From Marinobacter sp. S0848L (lineage in GTDB: Bacteria; Pseudomonadota; Gammaproteobacteria; Pseudomonadales; Oleiphilaceae): a stretch of DNA of 64,000 nt. Shown here in pieces: positions 26,162 to 33,279 of this stretch. Under the pieces are notes generated by a model. The model had not been told where the DNA came from. It saw only the letters and a list, made by a program, of their open reading frames with translations, and ran no database searches. Position numbers and translations under genes: made by a program. How positions within the stretch are numbered: the stretch's first letter is position 1; every line of letters begins with the position of its first letter. Location of the stretch: contig NZ_JALKAQ010000006.1 of the NCBI RefSeq assembly GCF_023016065.1, positions 124,001 to 188,000 on the forward strand. Reading direction: 5' to 3'.

Positions 26162-27254
26162 ATGAAACCTGAATTTAAAATCGAAGGAACCCTGGCCAGC
26201 AGCCATTGGGGAACCTATCGTGTTTGTACCAATGCTGGGCGTGTTGTCGCACTCAAGGGGTTTGAGAAGGACGAAGATCCCTCCCCCATCGGTCAAGGTA
26301 TTGTTGATGTACTGGATGGGCCGACACGTATCAAATCGCCAATGGCGCAGTAGGTTGTCACGTACAGAAGCGAGGCATGCGGGAGGCCGCTGCCAATGGA
26401 ACGAAGATGGTAAATGTCAGCCCGTTACGCTCAGACGTTCTCGAGGAAATGAATGCCGACTGGTTAGCGATTTATCCTTGCAGCGATGTCGCATTGCTGC
26501 TCGGTATTGCCTGCACCCTCCAGGACGAGGGGTTAGCCGACACAGAGTTTCTCTCCAAGTATACGGTTGGTTATGAGACGTTTCGGGCATACCTGGTGGG
26601 AAGGATCGATGGCATAAAAAAAGACAGCGACTGGGCTGCGGTTAAAACGGGTATACCTGCAGAGCGTATCCGCGACCTTGCGCGCGATATGGCGCGCAAG
26701 CGTACGATGATCTCGGTGAGTTGGTCCCTGACGCGGCAGGATAACGGCGAACAACCCTATTGGGCGGCGATAGCGGTCGCATCAATGTCAGGACAACTTG
26801 GGCTTCCAGGCGGCGGCATCGGCTTTGGTTGCAGCGCGATGAATGCGATCGGTGCTAATTACCAGGGCATTCCCGGGGCGGCTCTGCCCCAAGGAAGTAA
26901 TCCGGTAAAAAGCTTTATTCCCGTTGCTCGAATTACCGACCTGCTGGTGCATCCGGGTGAGACTTTCGAATACAACGGGAGAACCGGAATCTATCCTGAG
27001 ATCAAACTGATTTATTGGGCGGGCGGAAATCCGTTCCACCACCATCAGGGTCTCGTTTGAATGAGGGCGGCGTGGCAGAAACCGGATACGGTGATTGTTC
27101 ACGAATGGTGTTGGAATGCCTAGGCGAAACACGCGGATATCGTGATGCCGGATTTCGAGGCGTTCAAGAGTAAAGGCTGGTTTGAAAATGCGATGCCATC
27201 AGAGCCATAGGTTCTTTTGAAAGGCTTTCGCGATGACCTGCATGGTGGATATTT
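26162..27254 (+). pseudogene. Decayed molybdopterin oxidoreductase (TMAO/DMSO/biotin-sulfoxide reductase type)
   Basis: The 26162-26353 piece encodes the family N-terminus (SSHWGTYRV, DPSPIGQGIVDVLDGPTRI) and ends at a stop. The 26377-27060 piece, in another frame, resumes about 180 residues later with VNVSPLRSDVLEEMNADWL, SVSWSLTRQDNGEQPYWAA, and AGGNPFHHHQ. Recognisable text continues in frame past stop codons (KPDTVIVHEWCWNA, then KHADIVMP, then KGWFENAMP). Roughly two thirds of the protein is missing, including an internal deletion. The enzyme cannot be functional. No maturation chaperone or partner cytochrome is next to it. Confidence 0.9.
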
Positions 27255-27360
27255 AAGTCTAGCGTGGTGAGGTGCCGCCTATGAAGGCACACACCCCACC
27301 AGTGATTCGGCGCTAAACCTAAAGGTCTATAGCCCTCGGTGCCTTGTGTGGCCGAGGGTT

Positions 27361-28758
27361 TTAGGAGGTTTTTTTAAGCTTCACCATCATCTTGGTATAT
27401 CCGCGCACAAAGTTTGACTGCACATACTCCGGCTCGCCCACCACCTCGATATCATCAAAGCGCTTCAGAATCTCTTCCCAAAGAATACGCAGCTGCATTT
27501 CCGCTAAACGATTTCCCATGCAGCGGTGTACCCCAAAACCGAAGGACAGGTGTTTGCGCACGTTCTTGCGATCGATGATGAACAGGTCCGGGTCTTGCTC
27601 GAACGCCCGTTCATCCCGGTTGCCGGAGGCGTACCACATCACCACTTTGTCGCCTTGCTTGATCGTTTGGCCATTCAGTTCAACGTCCTGCTTTGCAACG
27701 CGGCGCATGTAAGCCAAAGGCGTTTGCCAGCGAATGATTTCCGACACCATGCTGGGGATTAGCCCCGGATTTTGTTTGAGCTTGGTGAATTCTTCAGGGA
27801 ACTGATTCAGCGCTAAAACGCCGCCGGTCATGGAGTTACGAGTCGTATCGTTCCCACCTACGATCAGCAGCACCATGTTGCCAAGGAACTCCATAGGGCG
27901 GTTGATCATGGTGCGGGTGTTTTCGTTGGCAAGCAGCAAGCTGATCAGATCGAATCCGGGTTCCTCCCCGGCGGCTTTTCGGGCTTCTTTCTCACGCCAC
28001 AGCAGCGACATCTGCCTTGCCATATCGGCCGAAGCCGCGAAGGATTCATCGATGTCTGCGGTACCACCGGTCGATTCAGGTGGTGCGGCGGCCATGTCGG
28101 ACCAATAAGCGAGTTTATGGCGTTGTTCATAGGGGAAATCGAACAGGGTGGCCAGCATGCGGGAGGTCAGGTCGATGGATACTGTCTGCACCCAGTCGAA
28201 AGGCTCAGCAACAGGCAGGTGATCCAAAACATCTTCGGTGCGACTGCGAATCAGGCTTTCCATTTGCGCCAGATTTTTAGGCGCCACCACGCCTTGAACT
28301 GCTTGGCGCTGCACATCGTGCTTGGGTGGGTCCATGGCGATGAAGGTTTCGATTTCCAGGCCGGGAGGTGGCGGGCCAAGTGAAATGATGGGCTCGGCTG
28401 AAAACAGGTCGTAGTGGGTGTCCACAAACATGATGTCTTCATAGCGAGTTACCGACCAGAAGGGCCCGAAGGGGCTGCTTTTCTGATAGTGCACCGGGCA
28501 CTCGTCCCTTAGGCGCTTAAAGTAGGAGTGCCATAGCCCTTGCCGGTACAAGAACGGGTTGCTCACATCGATATCTTCCAACGCCAGTTCGGACACAGGT
28601 GGCAGCGGAACCTCTCTGAAAACCGGTGGCTGTTCACGCTTACCCATGCGTTTTTTCAAGTTCTGAAACGCATGCATTCCTTTAATCTGCCAGTCAATCG
28701 GCACAGTGGCAGCGGCTTTGTTCGCTAAAGGTTCAAGGACGGGGCTGAGTAGGCTCAT
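27361..28758 (-). CDS. cyp153A: CYP153A cytochrome P450, terminal alkane/fatty-acid hydroxylase
   Basis: A 465-residue soluble P450. LALEDIDVSNPFLYRQG and FIAMDPPKHDVQRQAVQGVV are CYP153 signatures. The I-helix oxygen-binding motif is LLIVGGNDTTRNSMTGG, the ExxR lies in SEIIRWQTPLAYMRR, and the haem ligand in SFGFGVHRCMGNRLAE. CYP153A enzymes hydroxylate the terminal carbon of n-alkanes and, in Marinobacter, of fatty acids. The ferredoxin gene lies 68 bases upstream on the same strand, so the two form an operon. No dedicated ferredoxin reductase is in the window. Confidence 0.96.
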   Translation of the reverse strand: MSLLSPVLEPLANKAAATVPIDWQIKGMHAFQNLKKRMGKREQPPVFREVPLPPVSELALEDIDVSNPFLYRQGLWHSYFKRLRDECPVHYQKSSPFGPFWSVTRYEDIMFVDTHYDLFSAEPIISLGPPPPGLEIETFIAMDPPKHDVQRQAVQGVVAPKNLAQMESLIRSRTEDVLDHLPVAEPFDWVQTVSIDLTSRMLATLFDFPYEQRHKLAYWSDMAAAPPESTGGTADIDESFAASADMARQMSLLWREKEARKAAGEEPGFDLISLLLANENTRTMINRPMEFLGNMVLLIVGGNDTTRNSMTGGVLALNQFPEEFTKLKQNPGLIPSMVSEIIRWQTPLAYMRRVAKQDVELNGQTIKQGDKVVMWYASGNRDERAFEQDPDLFIIDRKNVRKHLSFGFGVHRCMGNRLAEMQLRILWEEILKRFDDIEVVGEPEYVQSNFVRGYTKMMVKLKKTS

Positions 28759-28826
28759 GCAAAACTCCAGGGTCAGTTTTTATAGAATCGTTTTCATCGA
28801 CCACGAACGAACTGATCGACGGCTGC

Positions 28827-29147
28827 CTACATTTGATATTCCGGGAGCCGCACGACCAGTCCGTCGAGAGATTCCGTGAGGGTCACTTGGCAGGACAAGC
28901 GTGACGTGTCGGATTTCTCCGGAGTGAGTTGGAGCATCCCTTGCTCATCGGCGTTGATGCTGCCGGTGGCGGCAATCCAATTGTTATCCACAATGACATG
29001 GCAGGTGCCGCAGGCACAGGCACCACCGCAGTCGGCATCGATTCCGGGAACGCCGTTATCAACCGCTGCCTGCATCAAAGATTGGCCTTCTTCGATGTTT
29101 ACTACATGTTCCGTGCCTGTGTGCTCAACGAACGTGATCTGCCCCAT
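28827..29147 (-). CDS. [2Fe-2S] ferredoxin partner of CYP153
   Basis: A 106-residue adrenodoxin-type ferredoxin. The cluster ligands are in GIDADCGGACACGTCHV (C-x5-C-x2-C) and the final Cys in RLSCQVTL. It carries electrons from an NADH-dependent reductase to the P450. The start at 29147 follows GAGGTG; a GTG two codons earlier is possible. It is the first gene of the P450 operon and divergent from an AraC regulator. Confidence 0.93.
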   Translation of the reverse strand: MGQITFVEHTGTEHVVNIEEGQSLMQAAVDNGVPGIDADCGGACACGTCHVIVDNNWIAATGSINADEQGMLQLTPEKSDTSRLSCQVTLTESLDGLVVRLPEYQM

Positions 29148-29322
29148 AAACACCTCGCTTGTGTTTTATCAAGGAATGGTTGTTCTCAGCTCAGATTACG
29201 TTTTGCCGGATACCGCAGGCAGGTCATTACTTGACAGGAGGGGGTCATTAAAAGACTCTTGGTCAAGTTGTGATCGATAGGCTGTGTCTGCAGTCGCAGA
29301 TTAACGAACGGATATAACAACA

Positions 29323-30357
29323 ATGATAAGCGCAGTGGATGTTGACGAACCCAGCATTCCCTCCAGTTACAGCCGCTTAGCAGCCCGTGAACTGGGCTTG
29401 CTGGCTCGCGATGTGACAGAGGTGTTAACGGGTACACAATTGTCCGTGGATCAGTTTTTACGGGAAAGCACGTTGCTGACGCCAAACCAGCAACTTCAGA
29501 TTTTGCGAAACTGTTTGCAGATTGCCAAAAACGAGGCCTTTGGCCTGCGGCTAGGCCAAAGGTTAACCTCGCCCACTCATGGCGCACTGGGGTTTCTGGT
29601 GAACAGTAGCCCGGATTTGCTAACCGCCTTGCAGGCGTTTCAAGCGTATTTGCCAACGCGCATGAATCTGGCTCGGCTTGATCTGATTATCGAGGGTGAA
29701 TGGCTCGAGTTAAGCTGTGAGTACGCCGTAGATCTGGAAGAGGAACTTCTCCGCTTGCTAAGCGAGATCTTCACGGTGATCTTTTTCGACACGGCCGAGT
29801 TCATTGTCGGGCGACCGCTGCGTGAGGCTTATATCGATTTCATGCATCCGGAGCCTGCCTATTCCGCGCGTTATACCGACCACATCCCGGCCGCCATAGG
29901 GTTTGGTGCCGATGCCTATGTGTTGAGAGTCCCTCTTGAAATCTGCAAAGCTCCCAACGCTTCCGCTAACCACGAAAGCTATGTCATGGCGCTCAGACAT
30001 TGCGAGGCTATGCTGGCGCAGTTGAACCCGAACAAAAGCACCTGCACGTATCAGGTGCAGAAGATGATACTGTCGCACCCGCCCGGCGTGCTGAGCGAGG
30101 AAGAACTTGCCGCTGCGCTCTTCATCTGCAAGCGCACGCTCGCCCGGCGTTTGAAGCAGGAAAATACAAGTTTTCGAAAGGTGAGGGATGAAATTCTGTC
30201 GCAACAGGCCATCGGCTATTTGCTGGATAGCCAGTTACCGGTAGAAGCAATTGCAGAGTTGCTGAACTACCACGACAGCGCGAACTTCCGGCGGGCATTC
30301 AAACGCTGGTTTAACCTGACCCCGGGCCAGTACCGTCGTCAGCATTCGGCTTTTTAG
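29323..30357 (+). CDS. AraC-family regulator divergent from the P450 operon
   Basis: A 344-residue protein. Residues 20-200 form the helical Arabinose-binding-like/OruR sensor domain (THGALGFLVNSSPDLLTALQA), and residues 245-340 the double helix-turn-helix (FICKRTLARRLKQENTSF, then NYHDSANFRRAFKRWFNLTPGQYR). Its position divergent from the CYP153-ferredoxin operon suggests that it activates that operon when an alkane or derived fatty acid is present. No clear operator repeat was recognised. Confidence 0.9.
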   Translation: MISAVDVDEPSIPSSYSRLAARELGLLARDVTEVLTGTQLSVDQFLRESTLLTPNQQLQILRNCLQIAKNEAFGLRLGQRLTSPTHGALGFLVNSSPDLLTALQAFQAYLPTRMNLARLDLIIEGEWLELSCEYAVDLEEELLRLLSEIFTVIFFDTAEFIVGRPLREAYIDFMHPEPAYSARYTDHIPAAIGFGADAYVLRVPLEICKAPNASANHESYVMALRHCEAMLAQLNPNKSTCTYQVQKMILSHPPGVLSEEELAAALFICKRTLARRLKQENTSFRKVRDEILSQQAIGYLLDSQLPVEAIAELLNYHDSANFRRAFKRWFNLTPGQYRRQHSAF

Positions 30358-30378
30358 GCCGCGTGTTGAGTCTTTTTT

Positions 30379-31401
30379 TCAAGCGTCATGCCGGTTCCGC
30401 CTGCGATACTCTCCGGGCGAAATGCCCATCCATCGTCGAAAGGCGCGGGTAAAGCTGGCGGTATCGGTGTAGCCCAGATGAATGGCCAGTTCATCCAGCT
30501 TCATGTCGCTGCCACTAAGAATTTGAGTGGCAGTTTGGCGCCGTTCTTCTTCTATGATGGCCCGGAAACTGCTGCCTTCCTGGTCCAGCTTCCGGCGTAG
30601 GCTCCGGGGTGACATGGCAAGCTTGCTGGCGACTTCGTCGAGCGTGGCGACCAGCCCTAACGATCCCAATACCTGCTGCCGCACCATACCCGTTAGACCG
30701 CTGGTTTGCCGTTGTTCAAGCTGAAACCGGCATTGGTCATCCAGCATGCGTACGAGCCGTGGGCTGAACGTGGGAAGAGGCTGGTCTGCGGCGTTCGAGG
30801 AAACCAGCATGGCGTTTCGACTGCTATGGAATCGGGGTGCTACCCCCATGGTTTCCGTGAATAATTCTGCGTAATCGGGCGGTGGGCCCTGAAAATCGAC
30901 GGCGCAGATATTCAAGCCAGACAGACTGAGTTCTTTCAGCAGGTTGATTCCGGTGGCGAGATCCCGTTCAAGCAGGAACTGGCGCAAATGCGGGGGGATG
31001 GGTTCTGGGTCCAGCCCGATCCCAAAGCGGCCATCCTCCTCAAACGTGTACATACGGCAGTAGGCTGTGCTCAAGGGCAGGTAGCGCAGTGCGGTGCTGG
31101 CAGCATCCCGCAGAGTTCGGCTGGTACGCAGCGCAAAGCCCCACACCCCGAAGGTTGCCACGTTGTACTGCAGCCCGAGTTTGAAGCCTAGCCCGGGTAC
31201 CTCAGGGAGCGCCCGAATCAGGTTCTCGATCAGACGGATTTCCTGTTCCCGGGTAATCAGTGCCTCCCCGTCTTGTAAGTCCTCGGAGCTGATGGCCGTT
31301 CCGTCCAGGCAAATGTCCTTCGCAATACCGTGGCTGGCAGCAAAGTTAATCATGACCTGACTAATAGCAATCGGGTGAAGCGTGGATTCTTGTTTTAGCA
31401 T
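30379..31401 (-). CDS. Second AraC-family regulator, divergent from the desaturase
   Basis: A 340-residue paralogue-type regulator of the same architecture: an N-terminal sensor domain (ATFGVWGFALRTSRTLRDAA) and a C-terminal AraC domain (LAMSPRSLRRKLDQEGSSF, then GYTDTASFTRAFRRWMGISPGEYR). It is convergent with the first AraC gene, 21 bases apart, and divergent from the membrane desaturase at 31541, which is its most likely target. Confidence 0.9.
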   Translation of the reverse strand: MLKQESTLHPIAISQVMINFAASHGIAKDICLDGTAISSEDLQDGEALITREQEIRLIENLIRALPEVPGLGFKLGLQYNVATFGVWGFALRTSRTLRDAASTALRYLPLSTAYCRMYTFEEDGRFGIGLDPEPIPPHLRQFLLERDLATGINLLKELSLSGLNICAVDFQGPPPDYAELFTETMGVAPRFHSSRNAMLVSSNAADQPLPTFSPRLVRMLDDQCRFQLEQRQTSGLTGMVRQQVLGSLGLVATLDEVASKLAMSPRSLRRKLDQEGSSFRAIIEEERRQTATQILSGSDMKLDELAIHLGYTDTASFTRAFRRWMGISPGEYRRRNRHDA

Positions 31402-31540
31402 GATCGGAGTTTAGCGGTTTCGGTAACGGCATGGTACTTGGCCTAAAGAGTCCCGCGATTGGCCGTAGATGTCCTTGGGCGATGGTATTGAGGTGACTAG
31501 ATTGAATAGGTGTCGGAATTACACCCATGAGACTGAAGCT

Positions 31541-32479
31541 ATGACGCACGATAAGTACAATCCAAACCGCGAGGCGGTGGCGTTCGCTAAACACTATATG
31601 GGCGAACTGGCCTGGCCAACAGTATTGGTGGTGATGCTTGTGTTAACAGGCTATCTGGCGGGTTTGTGGCTGTTTGCCGTGGGGTGGTTAAGCCCGCCAG
31701 TGACGGTGTTGGTGCTGGCGATGCTGACTTATATATCGTATACGCCGGTGCACGAGGCTGTTCACGGCAACGTGCACGGCAAGCACGAGCGTCTGCAATG
31801 GCTTAACGACGCCTGCGGCTATTTGATGGCACCTCTTATTGCCATCCCTTACGCCTCGCACCGGCTGGAACATATGACGCATCATCGGTACACCAATCAG
31901 CCCGATAAAGATCCGGATTTTGTGATTAGCGGTATCGGCAAAGGGCCTGTCGGCGCTGTGATCACAGTATTCAAGTTTCTTTGGCTGCAGAATACGTTTT
32001 TTGCCCGTACTCATTGGCATAAAGCCACCACCAAAGAGCGGGTGGTTTATTGTACGGAAATCGCCGTATCCCTAGGCTGGCGGGTAGCCTTTGTCATGCT
32101 GACGGACGTGGCCTATGCCGGGTGGGTACTTTTTTCGAGCTACTTTATCGGCGGTTTTTTCACTGCGTATTGGTTCGCTTACCGGCCGCATATTCCCTAC
32201 AAGGATTCGGCCCGGTACCGCAATACGAACAGCTTGATCATGCCTGTGTGGATGAAACCTGTGGGCTGGTTTTGGTTAGGGCAGAACCTGCATTCCATTC
32301 ACCACCTGTTCCCGAGGGTACCGTTTTATCGTTACCAGGCGTTGCACGATGACATCGAGCCAATTTTGCGAGAGCAGGGTACGCCGATTGTGGGGATATT
32401 CAGTCGCAAGCCAATCGAGAAAGCGGGGGCTGAATCGCCCCCGATAGAAAGGCCAACGGTTATGCGTTGGTTTTCTTGA
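31541..32479 (+). CDS. Membrane fatty acid desaturase / hydroxylase-type di-iron protein
   Basis: A 312-residue integral membrane enzyme with three histidine boxes: HEAVHGNVHG, HRLEHMTHHRYTNQ and HSIHHLFP. Four or so hydrophobic segments surround them (LVVMLVLTGYLAGLWLF at the start). This pattern belongs to the di-iron desaturases/beta-carotene-hydroxylase-like group, acting on fatty-acyl or isoprenoid chains. The start at 31541 is chosen because the upstream in-frame residues lack family similarity. Its last 20 bases overlap the tail of the convergent PEP-CTERM gene. Confidence 0.85.
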   Translation: MTHDKYNPNREAVAFAKHYMGELAWPTVLVVMLVLTGYLAGLWLFAVGWLSPPVTVLVLAMLTYISYTPVHEAVHGNVHGKHERLQWLNDACGYLMAPLIAIPYASHRLEHMTHHRYTNQPDKDPDFVISGIGKGPVGAVITVFKFLWLQNTFFARTHWHKATTKERVVYCTEIAVSLGWRVAFVMLTDVAYAGWVLFSSYFIGGFFTAYWFAYRPHIPYKDSARYRNTNSLIMPVWMKPVGWFWLGQNLHSIHHLFPRVPFYRYQALHDDIEPILREQGTPIVGIFSRKPIEKAGAESPPIERPTVMRWFS

Positions 32480-33068
32480 GTCGGCGGGACAGGCCCAGCC
32501 CAAGCATGCCTAGAGCAATCAGGCCGATACTGCTTGGTTCGGGCACCGAGGCACTCGGGTCGCTGGGGTTAGAGGCGGAATCGGGGCCGTCGAGCCAAAC
32601 ACTCCAGTTCGGTCCCATGCCGCGACCGTTTGCGGGTTGATCCCAATCGGCCAGTGCAATGGGTGCTTCGCTGTCAAACGCGAAACCATCGCTGATGTTG
32701 TCGCCCAACGCAAAGTTATTGTAGGTGGCTACGGAGAAAATGTAGTCGCCCGCGACCAGGCTGGCCAGCGAGAACCCTGAGTCATAGCTGGTTTGAGTTG
32801 CCGGGTTGATGCTGTCGTCGTCATCGTTTTCGAAAAGCAGCGTGCCATCGCCTTTCCATAATGCCGTGATCGGATCGAAGTTGTCTCCACCCATAAAGGA
32901 GTCTGTCCAGACACGTACGTTTGTGGTGTCTTGGTCCAGTGTGAAGTAGGTCAATACAACATCGTTGTGGTAGTCAATTGTGCCTTGGAAGTTAATTAAA
33001 GCGGCGTTTGCAGTGGAGGTGGCGGCAAGGAGTGCGGCACCAGCAATCATAGATTTTAGCTGTGTCAT
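32460..33068 (-). CDS. Secreted PEP-CTERM protein, DVUA0089-like
   Basis: A 202-residue protein with a signal peptide (MTQLKSMIAGAALLAATSTANA), a beta-rich acidic body with an Asp-rich DDDDS loop, and the sorting signal SVPEPSSIGLIALGMLGLGLSRRLKK (PEP motif, hydrophobic helix, basic tail). Such proteins are processed at the membrane by an exosortase and sent to the cell surface or exopolysaccharide. The start at 33068 gives the signal peptide; 33080 is possible. The exosortase is not in the window. The 3' end overlaps the desaturase gene tail-to-tail by 20 bases. Confidence 0.85.
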   Translation of the reverse strand: MTQLKSMIAGAALLAATSTANAALINFQGTIDYHNDVVLTYFTLDQDTTNVRVWTDSFMGGDNFDPITALWKGDGTLLFENDDDDSINPATQTSYDSGFSLASLVAGDYIFSVATYNNFALGDNISDGFAFDSEAPIALADWDQPANGRGMGPNWSVWLDGPDSASNPSDPSASVPEPSSIGLIALGMLGLGLSRRLKKTNA

Positions 33069-33086
33069 AAACGGATCCATCCTGGA

Positions 33087-33103
33087 ATGTTTTATAAAAA
33101 CAT
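33087..33103. promoter_or_regulatory. 17-bp inverted repeat upstream of the PEP-CTERM gene
   Basis: ATGTTTTATAAAAACAT has 7-base inverted arms around ATA. It lies about 20 bases before the start and includes a -10-like TATAAA. A related TTTTATAA sequence recurs at about 33165. Operator or promoter, uncertain. Confidence 0.3.
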
Positions 33104-33279
33104 CGCCATACAGCGACGGCCGTCTAATCAGCAAGGTTTACGCCAAAACCATTTAAGCTATTGTTTTATAACGGTCTGTATTTTGAGGTGACTGTGGAGG
33201 CTGGATCTTCTGTAAAAGGATCTGACACTACGAGGACAGTCCCTGTGCTCGTAGTGTGAAAGAAGTTGAGGAAATGGCT

